This document shows positions 53,439 to 62,158 of a stretch of 64,000 bases of DNA, in pieces (positions within the stretch are counted from its first letter, which is position 1; each line of letters begins with the position of its first letter). A model generated the notes under the pieces. The model saw only the letters and a list, made by a program, of their open reading frames with translations. It was not told where the DNA came from and made no database searches. A program made the position numbers and the translations under genes. Source of the DNA: Mesorhizobium terrae (GTDB lineage: Bacteria > Pseudomonadota > Alphaproteobacteria > Rhizobiales > Rhizobiaceae); NCBI RefSeq assembly GCF_008727715.1, contig NZ_CP044218.1, forward strand, positions 310,001 to 374,000, read 5' to 3'.

Positions 53439-53876
53439 CTATGCGCTGACTGTCTTCAAGCCGGCGAGACCCGGCTTCCTTCCCGGCTCCGACCGTGCCC
53501 GGTCGATCTGTTCGATCGCCCGCTTCACGGCCTCGGCCACACCGGGCTCCCCCTCTCCCTTGATCGCGGGATTGGACCGGATACGGTCGAGGGCAACGCC
53601 CTCATATTCTTCATGTCGCTTGAACTTGGCGAACACCGAACGGCCGCTCATGACGAGCAGGCGGCGCACGATCAGGTCGGGCGTCACCACCACCAGAACG
53701 ATCGTGCCCCTGGCGAAGCGGCCGCGATGGTTGCCGGCGCCGACGAAGCCGTCGGCATATTTCTGGGTGATGCCTTTGAAGACATCCGAATAGTGGCGCA
53801 TCTGCAGCCATACGCCGAGGGACTGCAGCCCCCATACGAGCGCGAGCGAAAGCAAGGCCCACTGCCAGATTGCCAT
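53439..53876 (-). CDS. gutM: Glucitol operon activator GutM
   Basis: A 145-residue protein with an N-terminal hydrophobic segment (IWQWALLSLALVWGLQSLGVWLQM in pieces, residues 3-26) and the GutM core GRFARGTIVLVVVTPD and RLLVMSGRSVFAKFK. In E. coli GutM is needed for full expression of the srl operon. Here it is the first gene, before srlA. The ATG at 53876 follows GAGGAGACGTCC; an in-frame TTG lies at 53894. Confidence 0.9.
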   Translation of the reverse strand: MAIWQWALLSLALVWGLQSLGVWLQMRHYSDVFKGITQKYADGFVGAGNHRGRFARGTIVLVVVTPDLIVRRLLVMSGRSVFAKFKRHEEYEGVALDRIRSNPAIKGEGEPGVAEAVKRAIEQIDRARSEPGRKPGLAGLKTVSA

Positions 53877-53939
53877 CAGGACGTCTCCTCCCAAGCCCCT
53901 GAAGCCCGCGACTTTCTACGCCGGCGTCAGGATGAAGTT

Positions 53940-53967
53940 AGAGAACATTTGTTTTCTTTAATGTCAA
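53940..53967 (-). promoter_or_regulatory. Promoter/operator of the sorbitol PTS operon
   Basis: On the minus strand TTGACA (53967-53962) is a good -35 hexamer. Just downstream lies an 18-bp imperfect palindrome (53940-53957, core GAGAACATTTGTTTTC on the plus strand, 12 of 16 positions symmetric) where a repressor or activator could block or contact polymerase. The -10 match is poor, which would fit activator dependence. Confidence 0.4.
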
Positions 53968-54064
53968 TATGTATGATTTTTCGAGAAAGCATGAAGGCCG
54001 GTGATCCACGACATTTGGAGACGCCGGCGCCTGTGCTACTGTCTTTGGCAAAGGACGAACGTGC

Positions 54065-54706
54065 ATGGACCTGCGATTCAAAGACGAACTGGCGCTGATG
54101 CCGGACCTCGGCCATCAGCTGCGGCGCTTGCGCTGGTTCAGGGCGACGTTCCGCGCCAACGCGCATTCGGTGGAAGCGACCTATGGCCTGCGTTTCGAGA
54201 TCGACGAGACCAGGCTGACCAGGGCCTTTCTCGACTGGATCGAGATCATGGACGCGCAGAAGCGCTTCGCCGAGGTGAACCGCGCCGACTTCATCATCTT
54301 CGCCGCCGGGCTGGTGCTGCGCGAACTGATCCGCCAGAACCCGGTCAAGGTTGTCGGCGCCGGCGAACGGCCCGACCTGCCGCCGGTCGACGCCGGCATG
54401 GCCGAGATCGTGCGGTTCTGGCCGGAAGGTTTCCTCTACACCAACTATTGCGTGTCGGCGATCGCGGCCGTGCACGAGCAGGAGTTCGGGCACGCCCCGA
54501 CCATCGACCAGTGCGCCGACGATTTGCGCACCTGGTGGTCCTATCGCGAGAACGTGACCGAGATGCCGGCCTATGCGGTGGCCTTCCTCGACCGCTTCCT
54601 CGGCGCCGAGCCGAACTGGATCATGCCCGACAGCGCGCAGTCGAGGCAGGCGATGCGCACTGCGCTCGACACGAAAACTAAGCCGGAAATCAGTCGTCGC
54701 GCCTGA
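54065..54706 (+). CDS. Hypothetical protein divergent from the sorbitol PTS
   Basis: A 213-residue soluble protein I do not recognise. It has no signal peptide or membrane helix. It is mostly helical, with aromatic-rich patches (LRWFRATFRANAHSVEATYG, FWPEGFLYTNYCVSA, TWWSYRENVTEMP). AAGGACGAACGTGC precedes the ATG. It is divergent from gutM across a 188-base gap and 72 bases before the HAD phosphatase gene, so it may share regulation with the PTS. Confidence 0.7.
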   Translation: MDLRFKDELALMPDLGHQLRRLRWFRATFRANAHSVEATYGLRFEIDETRLTRAFLDWIEIMDAQKRFAEVNRADFIIFAAGLVLRELIRQNPVKVVGAGERPDLPPVDAGMAEIVRFWPEGFLYTNYCVSAIAAVHEQEFGHAPTIDQCADDLRTWWSYRENVTEMPAYAVAFLDRFLGAEPNWIMPDSAQSRQAMRTALDTKTKPEISRRA

Positions 54707-54778
54707 ACGCAAAGCTTGAACATTTGTCTCATTGCCGATAGCGATGTGCCGAAATCATCGGATGCTTAGAGGCACGGC

Positions 54779-55453
54779 GTGACGGCACAACAGTTGATCA
54801 TCTTCGATTGCGACGGCGTTCTGGTGGACAGCGAGCCGCTGGCCGCGGAAGCCTATGAGCGCGTCTACGAAAAGCATGGCATGAGCGGCGTCGGCCCCGG
54901 CATCATCGCCCAATGCGTCGGCATGAAGCAGGCCGACATCATCATCCGCATCAAGGAACTGACCGGCCATCACCTTAAGCCGGAGCAGGAAATCGACCTG
55001 TGGACGGTGACCCGCGACCTGTTCAGCGAAAAGCTCAACCCGACCGACGGCATCGCGCCGTTCCTCGGCACACTGAAGACGGGGCGCTGCGTGGCGTCGT
55101 CCTCGTCGCTGGAACGCATTCATCACAGCCTCGACGTGACCAGCCTGGCGCCGCATTTCGGCGACGCGATCTTTTCCTCCTCCATGGTCAAGCGCGGCAA
55201 GCCGGCGCCGGACATTTTTCTCCACGCCGCCGAGAAGATGGGCGTGGCCCCGGCCAACTGCGTGGTGATCGAGGATTCGCCCTTCGGCGTGCAGGGCGCG
55301 GTGGCTGCCGGCATGATCGCGATCGGCTACACCGGCGGCGGACACACCTTTGCCGGCCATGGCGAGAAGCTGAAGGCGCAAGGCGCGCATGCCGCTTGCG
55401 CGAACTGGACTGAAATCGCGCAGACGCTGAACGGGCTGGGTTTCAAGCTTTAG
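54779..55453 (+). CDS. HAD-superfamily phosphatase (phosphoglucomutase/sugar-phosphatase-like), GTG start
   Basis: A 224-residue HAD hydrolase. Motif I is IIFDCDGVLVDSEPLAAEAY (nucleophile Asp at residue 10), motif II is in VASSSSLERI, and motifs III/IV are KRGKPAPDIF and VIEDSPFGVQGAVAAG. The small helical cap after motif I places it with beta-phosphoglucomutase and sugar or polyol phosphatases. Next to a sorbitol PTS it could act on sorbitol-6-phosphate or a related ester. GTG 54779 follows AGAGGCACGG. Confidence 0.9.
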   Translation: MTAQQLIIFDCDGVLVDSEPLAAEAYERVYEKHGMSGVGPGIIAQCVGMKQADIIIRIKELTGHHLKPEQEIDLWTVTRDLFSEKLNPTDGIAPFLGTLKTGRCVASSSSLERIHHSLDVTSLAPHFGDAIFSSSMVKRGKPAPDIFLHAAEKMGVAPANCVVIEDSPFGVQGAVAAGMIAIGYTGGGHTFAGHGEKLKAQGAHAACANWTEIAQTLNGLGFKL

Positions 55454-55480
55454 GGTTAGGCGAAGGAATAAGCGCTCTTG

Positions 55481-55668
55481 CCTTCTCCCCTTGCGGGAGA
55501 CGGTGGCCGAACCGAAGGTGAGGTCGGATGAGGGGTGCTGGATGGAGTGCAACCTCTCCGAATTTAGGATGGTATCGAGGCGAATTTTGCACCGCCTCGT
55601 TTCTTCCAACACCCCTCATCCGTCTCGGCGCTGCGCGCCGAGCCACCTTCTCCCACAAGGGGAGAAGG
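55481..55668. repeat. Type A intergenic palindromic repeat, copy 2
   Basis: A 188-bp element with CCTTCTCCCC / GGGGAGAAGG inverted ends and the internal GAGGTCGGATGAGGGGTGC and CACCCCTCATCCGTCTCGGC blocks shared with copies 1 and 3. It fills the gap between the convergent HAD and E2 genes. Confidence 0.8.
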
Positions 55669-55684
55669 GAGAGTCGCGCCAATC

Positions 55685-57034
55685 CTAAACCAGCAACGTC
55701 ATCGGGTTTTCGATGATGCGCTTGAAGGCACCGAGCAGTTCGGCACCCAGCGCACCGTCGACGGCACGGTGGTCGGTCGACAGCGTCACGGACATCACGG
55801 TCGCGATCTTGATCTCGCCGCCCTTGACCACCGCCCGCTCCTCGCCGGCACCCACCGCCAGGATCGTCGCATGCGGCGGGTTGATGACGGCGGCGAAATC
55901 CTTGATGCCGAACATGCCGAGGTTCGAAACGGCCGTGGTGCCACCCTGATACTCTTCCGGCTTCAGCTTGCGGTCGCGCGCCCGTTTTGCGAGGTCCTTC
56001 ATCTCGTTGGAGATGACCGACAGCGTCTTCTGGTCGGCCTTCCTGACGATCGGCGTGATCAGCCCGCCGGGGATCGACACCGCCACGCCGACATCGGCAT
56101 GCTTGTGCTTGACCATGGCGGTCTCGGTCCATGACGCGTTGGCATCGGGCACCGCAACCAGCGCCTGCGCCATCGCCTTGATGATCATGTCGTTGACCGA
56201 GAGCTTGTAGGCGGGCACGTCGCCCTTGTCGGTCTTCTTGATCGGGGCGGCGGCATTGAGCTCGGAGCGCAGCTTCAAGAGCGCGTCGAGTTCGCAATCG
56301 AGTGTGAGGTAGAAATGCGGGATGGTCGACTTCGCCTCGACCAGACGCCGGGCGATGGTCTTCCTCATATTGTCGTGCGGGACGAGCTCGTAGGAGCCCT
56401 GCTCGAACAGTTTCAGCACCGCCTCGTCCGACATCGGCTTGACAGCCGGTGCGCTGCCAGCGGCAGGTGCTGCGGCCGGAGCAGGTGCTGATGCGGCCTT
56501 GGCGACGCCACCGCCGGCAATCGCCGCCTCGACATCCGCCTTCACCACACGACCATGCGGACCGGAACCGGTGACGGCGGACAGGTCAAGCCCCGCCTCC
56601 CGCGCCAAGCGGCGCGCCAATGGCGTGGCGCGGACCGCGCCGGCCGGCGCAGGCGTTTCCTGCACGGCGAGCGCGGTCTGCGCGGCCTTGTCCTGGGAGG
56701 AGGACATCGGTGTTTCGGCCTTGCCGTTGGCGACAGGCTGCGGCTCGGCCGCAACGGCCGCAGGCGCGGCGGCGGCAACAGCGCCGGCGTCCTCGCCCTC
56801 GGCATAAATCCAGGCCACCGGCGCGCCGACCGGAATGTCGACGCCTTCCTTGCCGGTGATGTTGCGCAGCGTGCCGGAAGCCGGCGCGTCGATCTCCATC
56901 GCCGCCTTGTCGGTCTCGATCTCGAACAGGACGTCGCCCTGTTTGACGGTGGCGCCTTCCGCGACGAACCAGCGCGAGATCTGCCCGGTCGCCATGTCCA
57001 TGTCGACCTTGGGAAGGATGACTTCGACCGGCAT
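55685..57034 (-). CDS. Dihydrolipoamide acyltransferase (E2) of a 2-oxoacid/acetoin dehydrogenase complex
   Basis: A 449-residue E2. Residues 1-78 form one lipoyl domain, with the lipoylated lysine in FEIETDKAAMEIDAPASG. An Ala/Pro-rich linker follows, then a peripheral-subunit-binding domain (ATPLARRLAREAGLDLSAV, about 137-175). The catalytic domain ends with TLSTDHRAVDGALGAE, holding the active histidine and aspartate. It lies two bases after the E1beta stop. No E3 gene is in the window, so lipoamide dehydrogenase would be supplied from elsewhere. Confidence 0.92.
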   Translation of the reverse strand: MPVEVILPKVDMDMATGQISRWFVAEGATVKQGDVLFEIETDKAAMEIDAPASGTLRNITGKEGVDIPVGAPVAWIYAEGEDAGAVAAAAPAAVAAEPQPVANGKAETPMSSSQDKAAQTALAVQETPAPAGAVRATPLARRLAREAGLDLSAVTGSGPHGRVVKADVEAAIAGGGVAKAASAPAPAAAPAAGSAPAVKPMSDEAVLKLFEQGSYELVPHDNMRKTIARRLVEAKSTIPHFYLTLDCELDALLKLRSELNAAAPIKKTDKGDVPAYKLSVNDMIIKAMAQALVAVPDANASWTETAMVKHKHADVGVAVSIPGGLITPIVRKADQKTLSVISNEMKDLAKRARDRKLKPEEYQGGTTAVSNLGMFGIKDFAAVINPPHATILAVGAGEERAVVKGGEIKIATVMSVTLSTDHRAVDGALGAELLGAFKRIIENPMTLLV

Positions 57035-57036
57035 CG

Positions 57037-58038
57037 TCAGCGCTTTCCCTTGGCGAGATCGCGCGCCGCCGCGATGATGTCCGGCACCTGCGGCACCGTC
57101 GCCTTTTCCAGCTCGGGATTGTAGGGGATCGGCACTTCGGCGCCGCCAAGGCGCACGATCGGTGCATCCAGATAATCGAACGCGTCGCTTTCGGCGACGG
57201 CGGCACTGATTTCAGCGCCGATGCCCAGCGTCTTCACCGCCTCGTAGACGCACAGAAGCCGCGAGGTCTTCTTGACGCTGTCGATGATGGTCTGCTTGTC
57301 CATCGGCCGCACGGTGCGCAGGTCGATGACCTCGATGTCGATGCCTTCGGCTTCCAGCGCGGCTGCCGCCTCCAGCGCCTTGTGCACCATGATCGAGGTG
57401 GCGACGATGGTGAGGTCGCGGCCCTTGCGGCGCACGTCGGCCTTGCCGATCGGCACGGTATAGTGGCCTTCCGGAACCGGGCCCTTCATCTTGTAGAGCA
57501 GCTTGTGCTCGAAGATCATGACCGGGTCTGGATCGGCGACAGCGGCAAGCAGCATGCCCTTGACGTCATGCGGCGTCGCCGGCTGGATCACCTTCAGGCC
57601 GGGCACGTGGCCGAGCCAGGCTTCCAGGCTCTGGCTGTGCTGCGCGGCGGCACCCGTGCCGGAACCGGCCGGGAAACGCATCACCACCGGAACCGAAACC
57701 TCGCCGCCCAGCATGAAGCGCATCTTGGCGGCCTGGTTGACGATCTGCTCCATGGCGAGCGTGGCGAAATCGGAAAACTGGAACTCGAAAATGGGACGCA
57801 GGCCGGTCAACGCCGCACCCACGGCGACGCCGGCGCCGCCCAGTTCGGAAATCGGCGTGTCCATGACACGGTCGGTACCGAAACGCTCGACCAGATCGCC
57901 GGTGACCTGGAAGGCGCCGCCATAGACGCCGATATCCTCGCCCATCAGGAAGACGCGCTCATCCTGCTCCATGGCGATCGCCATGGCTTCCTGGATGGCC
58001 TGGGCATAGCTCAGTTCACGCACTGCGACGTCCATCAC
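57037..58038 (-). CDS. 2-oxoacid/acetoin dehydrogenase E1 component, beta subunit
   Basis: A 333-residue transketolase-like subunit. It has the thiamine-diphosphate-contacting glutamate region [14 protein letters not shown] (about residue 33), [19 protein letters not shown], and the typical [19 protein letters not shown] segment. The C-terminal domain includes [13 protein letters not shown]. The ATG overlaps the E1alpha stop by four bases. It forms the alpha2beta2 E1 heterotetramer. Confidence 0.93.
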   Translation of the reverse strand: MMDVAVRELSYAQAIQEAMAIAMEQDERVFLMGEDIGVYGGAFQVTGDLVERFGTDRVMDTPISELGGAGVAVGAALTGLRPIFEFQFSDFATLAMEQIVNQAAKMRFMLGGEVSVPVVMRFPAGSGTGAAAQHSQSLEAWLGHVPGLKVIQPATPHDVKGMLLAAVADPDPVMIFEHKLLYKMKGPVPEGHYTVPIGKADVRRKGRDLTIVATSIMVHKALEAAAALEAEGIDIEVIDLRTVRPMDKQTIIDSVKKTSRLLCVYEAVKTLGIGAEISAAVAESDAFDYLDAPIVRLGGAEVPIPYNPELEKATVPQVPDIIAAARDLAKGKR

Positions 58039-59069
58039 GCAACCTCCGTATAGACGTAATTCTCAAGGTCGCGGATTTCGGGGCTCGGGCTCGCCTTGGC
58101 GAATTCGATGCCGTCGGCGATCTCTTTTTTCACTGCTTCGCGCACCGCTTCGATGCCGGCGTCGTCGATGATGCCGAATTCCTTCAGCTCGGCCTCGAAC
58201 AGCGCGATCGGGTCGCGGTTGGCCATCCAGTCCTCGATCTCTTCCTTGGTGCGGTAGCGGTTGCGGTCGCTCTTGGAGTGGCCGCGGTAGCGATAGGTCT
58301 TGGACTCGATCAGCGTCGGGCCTTCGCCGGCGCGAGCGCGCTCGACGGCCTCATGCGCAGCCTGCGCCACCTCGGAGAAGTTGTTGCCGTCGACGATGAC
58401 GCCCGGCATCGCATAGGCGCTGGCGCGGTCGGCGATGTTCTTGACCGCCGTCGAACGCTCGGTCGAGGTCGACATGCCGTAGCCGTTGTTTTCGCACACG
58501 AAGATGACCGGCAGTTTCCAGACGGCGGCCATGTTGAGCGCCTCGTGGAAGGCGCCTTCATTGTTGGCGCCGTCGCCGAAGAACGAAATCGCGACCTTGC
58601 CGGTCTTGAGCTTCTTGGCTGCAAGGGCGGCACCGACCGCGATCGGGATACCGCCGGCGACGATGCCGTTGGCGCCGAGATTGCCCTTGGTGACGTCGGC
58701 GATGTGCATGGAGCCGCCACGGCCCTTGCAGTAGCCGGTGGTCTTGCCGAAGAACTCGGCGAACATGCGCTTCACATCGGCGCCCTTGGCGATGCAATGG
58801 CCGTGGCCGCGATGGGTGGAGGTGATCTGGTCCTGATCGGTGAGCGGCATGCAGATGCCCATGGCGCTTGCTTCCTGGCCGATGGACAGGTGCATGGTGC
58901 CGTGGATCAGACCGCGCATGTAGGCGTCTTCGGCACCTTCCTCGAAGCGGCGGATGAGATACATCTTGTGCAGCACTTCGCGCAGCTGCTCAGCCGTATA
59001 CTGGCGGAAGGCGAAAGGCAGGTTGGGTTGCGCCGCGTCGCTGTTGGCGGCTTTCCTGGCGGTGGCCAT
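58035..59069 (-). CDS. 2-oxoacid/acetoin dehydrogenase E1 component, alpha subunit
   Basis: A 344-residue subunit with the thiamine-diphosphate motif [17 protein letters not shown] (about residues 174-190). [20 protein letters not shown] and [20 protein letters not shown] are conserved in acetoin and pyruvate dehydrogenases. [19 protein letters not shown] is the phosphorylation-loop region. The sequence style is closest to acetoin dehydrogenase AcoA in my judgement, but PDH paralogues look similar and the substrate is not settled. It is 21 bases after the SAF-domain oxidoreductase gene. Confidence 0.92.
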   Translation of the reverse strand: MATARKAANSDAAQPNLPFAFRQYTAEQLREVLHKMYLIRRFEEGAEDAYMRGLIHGTMHLSIGQEASAMGICMPLTDQDQITSTHRGHGHCIAKGADVKRMFAEFFGKTTGYCKGRGGSMHIADVTKGNLGANGIVAGGIPIAVGAALAAKKLKTGKVAISFFGDGANNEGAFHEALNMAAVWKLPVIFVCENNGYGMSTSTERSTAVKNIADRASAYAMPGVIVDGNNFSEVAQAAHEAVERARAGEGPTLIESKTYRYRGHSKSDRNRYRTKEEIEDWMANRDPIALFEAELKEFGIIDDAGIEAVREAVKKEIADGIEFAKASPSPEIRDLENYVYTEVA

Positions 59070-59090
59070 GATGATGCTTCCTCGATTGCC

Positions 59091-60410
59091 TTAGTTGCCG
59101 TAGACGAGCTTGTCCTGCCGGGCGCGCAGCTCGGCGATCTTGGAGCCAGGCGCCGGAGCGGCGTTGACATAGGTAATGAGCTCGCCCTTCTTGATGGGCG
59201 CCGTCACCGAACCGCCCTGCAGCAGGCCGCAGGGGATGGCCTTGGCGGCGCGCGCCTCGGGGGCCGCCATGATCCAGGCGCGGTAGCAATATTCGCCGAT
59301 GGCATCGAGCTTGTCGCCCGGCTGCATGTCCTTCTTGGCGACGGCGCAGACTTCTGCGACAGGCTTGGCCAGCGGCACCATGTCGGCCTTGCCGTAGAGC
59401 ACGACGCGGGCGCAAGTAAGCGGCACTTCCAGCGAGGTCAAATGATAAGGCCGGTGGAAGGTGAAATACGGGCCCTTGCCCATCTTCAGGTCTTCCATGC
59501 GCTCGGAAACGCGCGGATGCGACATGTCGGCGACGACGAAGACGCCGGGCGCAACGCCCTTGCCGATCGAATAATCGACGACGCCGACCCTGGAGAGCAC
59601 GCCGCCGTCCTTTTGCGGCACCAGCACCTTGTTCAGTTCGCCCAATGTGGCGGCCGGGCCATGCATGCCGGCCTTGTCGGGCACCAGACCGGTGGCGTTG
59701 GCGATCGCCGCCATCTCGACCATGGTCTTGGAGCCGTCGACGAACTCGACCAGCATGCGCACGTTCATGTGGCGGCGCGCGGCCTCTTCCTCATAGGCGG
59801 GAGGGGTGGCGTCGATGTTGAGCGGGTTGTTCTTGCCCTTGCCGGCGGCAACGATGGGATGGCCCATGGCCGAGACGAATTCGATCAGCTCCATGCAGGA
59901 GGACGGCTCGTCGCCCGCGCCGAGCGAATAGGTGACGCCGAGGCGGTCGGCTTCGCTCTTGAGATAGGCGCCGATGGTGACGTCGGCCTCGACATTCATC
60001 ATGACGAGATGCTTGCCATGCTCCATGGCGCGCAGGCCGATCTCGGCGCCGACGGCCGGCACGCCGGTGGCGTCGATGACCACGTCGATCAGGTCGTTGT
60101 TGATGATCAGGTCGGCATCGTTGGTGACGGCGACCTTGCCGGCTTCCATGGCGGCCGTCATGGCCGAGGCGTTCGATGCTTCCCTGGAATGGCCGCCTTC
60201 CTGGAAGGCGATGTCGACGGCCTTGTGGGCATTGGGGATGTTCAGTTCCGAGATCGCGCCGATCTCGATGCCGGACATATGCGCCACGCGGGTGACGATA
60301 TCGGTACCCATCTCGCCCGAGCCGATGAGGCCGATGCGGATCGGCTTTCCGGACTTGCCGCGTTCCTCAAGATCGCGGGCCAGGCCCGTCAACGCAATAT
60401 TGGAAGCCAT
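59091..60410 (-). CDS. NAD(P)-binding homoserine-dehydrogenase-like oxidoreductase with SAF domain
   Basis: A 439-residue protein. The N-terminal Rossmann fold has IRIGLIGSGEMGTDIVTRVA (about residues 25-44) and VVIDATGVPAVGAEIGL. A central catalytic domain resembles homoserine dehydrogenase-type folds, and the C-terminal ~85 residues are an SAF-like domain (MQPGDKLDAIGEYCYRAWI, IKKGELITYVNAAP). The family is widespread beside sugar transporters, but its reaction is not established to my knowledge. GGAGGAGTGACC precedes the ATG. It is first in the operon with E1alpha, E1beta and E2, so it probably makes their substrate. Confidence 0.85.
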   Translation of the reverse strand: MASNIALTGLARDLEERGKSGKPIRIGLIGSGEMGTDIVTRVAHMSGIEIGAISELNIPNAHKAVDIAFQEGGHSREASNASAMTAAMEAGKVAVTNDADLIINNDLIDVVIDATGVPAVGAEIGLRAMEHGKHLVMMNVEADVTIGAYLKSEADRLGVTYSLGAGDEPSSCMELIEFVSAMGHPIVAAGKGKNNPLNIDATPPAYEEEAARRHMNVRMLVEFVDGSKTMVEMAAIANATGLVPDKAGMHGPAATLGELNKVLVPQKDGGVLSRVGVVDYSIGKGVAPGVFVVADMSHPRVSERMEDLKMGKGPYFTFHRPYHLTSLEVPLTCARVVLYGKADMVPLAKPVAEVCAVAKKDMQPGDKLDAIGEYCYRAWIMAAPEARAAKAIPCGLLQGGSVTAPIKKGELITYVNAAPAPGSKIAELRARQDKLVYGN

Positions 60411-60541
60411 ACCGGTCACTCCTCCCACATCAGGCTATTCGAATGCCTGACGGGTATTGAACATATGTATTTCTGTCAAGACTAATGTCCACAGACTTCG
60501 GTGTTGAGGGAGGGTTTGTGGAGGGACGGGGATGTGCATTT

Positions 60542-60752
60542 CCTTCTCCCCTTGTGGGAGAAGGTGGCCGAGCCGGCGGCGCAGCCGCCGCAGGCGAGGT
60601 CGGATGAGGGGTGTTGGAAGAAATGAGGCCGCGCGGGAACAAGTGCCGGCTTCACCACGGTCCCAAATCTGTCAGGGTAGCGCTCCGTCCAACACCCCTC
60701 ATCCGTCTCGGCGCTGCGCGCCGAGCCACCTTCTCCCACAGGGGGAGAAGGG
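60542..60752. repeat. Type A intergenic palindromic repeat, copy 3
   Basis: A 211-bp element with CCTTCTCCCC / GGGGAGAAGG ends and the same internal blocks as copies 1 and 2. It includes GGCGGCGCAGCCGCCGC, another hairpin, near the left end. The interval 60411-60755 also holds the oxidoreductase promoter region (minus-strand TTGACAGAAATA near 60479-60468). Confidence 0.8.
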
Positions 60753-60755
60753 AAG

Positions 60756-61787
60756 TCAGGCGCTAGCCCGCAACCAATCCGCCAGGGACGGCCGGCGCGC
60801 GCCGCCCCTGCCCTCGAAGGCAGGCGAGGCGAGCATGGAGTTCAGCACTGCTTCCTGGGTCGCCTCGGCGGCGGCCTGGAACAGAGCATCGATACGCGTT
60901 TCACTCAAAGCCTGAAGAGGCACGACACCGCGCTTCTCGTCGTGATCGACGGGATCCGCGGTCGAGAAGGCAATGGCGATGTCGCCGCTGCCATGGCCCC
61001 AGAAAGCACCCAGCCTGGCGATGCCGGCACCGGCGCGGCGGGCGACGCGTTTCAACTGGCGGTGTTCGAGCGGAATGTCGGTCGCCAGCACAATGACCAC
61101 CGAACCGCTCTCGGCCTCAGTCGGTCGGCGCGGATCGGGGCGGCGGCCATCGGGCAGGACGAGATCGCCGGCGCGGCCGAAATTGGAAAGCACGAGGCTA
61201 CCCAGATGATAATCGCGGCTGTCGAGCCTGATGCGACGCGACGCCGTGCCGATGCCGCCCTTGAAGCCGAAGCAGGTCATCCCGGTGCCGGCGCCGACGC
61301 TGCCCTGCTCGACCGGGCCTTCGCTGGCGGCCTCGATGGCGGCCAGTGCATGCGCCTCGCTCACGACAAGCGCCTGGATGTCGTTGAGCGGGCCGTCATT
61401 GCATTCGGCGACGAGCGGATTGACGGTGCCCGTGCGGCGGCCGATGTCCGGGTTCTGGCGAATGGCTTCGCGGATCAGCGCGGTGGCGCAGGTGCCGACC
61501 GACAGCGTGTTGGTCAACAGCAATGGCGTCTCGATGGTGCCGAGTTCATCGAGTTGCACGAGGCCGACCGTCTTGCCGAAACCGTTGATGACTTCGGAGG
61601 CGGCCCTCGCCTTCCTGCGGAAAAGATTGCCACCATGCGGCAGGATGGCGGTGACGCCGGTGTTGATGTCGCCGTCGCGCAGCGTGACATGGCCGACGCG
61701 CACGCCCGGAACGTCGGTGACGGCATTCAACGTGCCGGAAGGCAGCGTGCCGCAGGTCAAACCGAAGTCCTTGATGCCGACGCTCAT
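60756..61787 (-). CDS. P1/DmpA-family (S58) aminopeptidase-like protein
   Basis: A 343-residue member of the DmpA/P1 N-terminal nucleophile family. The N-terminal half has NAVTDVPGVRVGHVTL and GVTAILPHGGNLF. The autoprocessing/nucleophile region appears as GSVGAGTGMTCFGFKGGIGT (about residues 155-175, usually G-S/T at the cut). Members cleave N-terminal D- or L-residues, beta-alanyl dipeptides or amino amides. The start at 61787 follows GAGGAGAGGC; a much longer in-frame extension upstream only translates the type D repeat and is rejected. Confidence 0.88.
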   Translation of the reverse strand: MSVGIKDFGLTCGTLPSGTLNAVTDVPGVRVGHVTLRDGDINTGVTAILPHGGNLFRRKARAASEVINGFGKTVGLVQLDELGTIETPLLLTNTLSVGTCATALIREAIRQNPDIGRRTGTVNPLVAECNDGPLNDIQALVVSEAHALAAIEAASEGPVEQGSVGAGTGMTCFGFKGGIGTASRRIRLDSRDYHLGSLVLSNFGRAGDLVLPDGRRPDPRRPTEAESGSVVIVLATDIPLEHRQLKRVARRAGAGIARLGAFWGHGSGDIAIAFSTADPVDHDEKRGVVPLQALSETRIDALFQAAAEATQEAVLNSMLASPAFEGRGGARRPSLADWLRASA

Positions 61788-61859
61788 TGCCTCTCCTCGA
61801 ACCGCCTTCCGGCGCTGCCGATCAACCATAGCCTTTGGACCAGCGGCTCGGTCTCTCGG

Positions 61860-62104
61860 TTCGTCATTCCCGACCTCGTGAGGGAGCGTAGCGACCGGAG
61901 AGTGTCGGGAATCCATGCCGGAACGTTCATAACGTGGAGCCGATCCGGATTCAAAGCGGGTAGCGGTCAGAAAAGCAGCACGAAATGTTCTGTGCTCAAG
62001 ATCATACGCGCAATTTTGGACCGGCATGCCACTATCGGCGGTCCGGCATGGATTCCCGACACTCTCCGGTCGCTGCGCTCCCTCACGAGGTCGGGAATGA
62101 CGAA
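61860..62104. repeat. Type D inverted repeat with 63-bp arms
   Basis: Arms 61860-61922 and 62042-62104 are inverted copies with a single mismatch, starting TTCGTCATTCCCGACCTCG. The ~119-base loop contains no gene. One arm also occurs, rearranged, at 30168-30228. The gap 61788-62307 otherwise carries the promoter region of the sugar importer. Confidence 0.85.
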
Positions 62105-62144
62105 TTAAGATGGTGCGGTTTTTCAACCCAAACGTCCATTGATG

Positions 62145-62158
62145 TGAAATATATTTCA
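62145..62158. promoter_or_regulatory. Candidate operator upstream of the ribose-type importer, 14-bp perfect palindrome
   Basis: TGAAATATATTTCA is perfectly symmetric and lies in an AT-rich patch about 150 bases before the start at 62308. A TTGACAG follows at 62172-62178 and could be a -35 element. The regulator is not in the window. Confidence 0.4.

Noticed and set aside
58278..60485. Long plus-strand open frame opposite E1alpha and the oxidoreductase
   Set aside because: Antisense shadow of two well-supported genes, with no ribosome-binding site or recognisable motif.
61788..62126. N-terminal extension of the P1 peptidase gene
   Set aside because: The extension is a translation of the type D repeat; the ATG at 61787 has an ideal ribosome-binding site and matches the family start.
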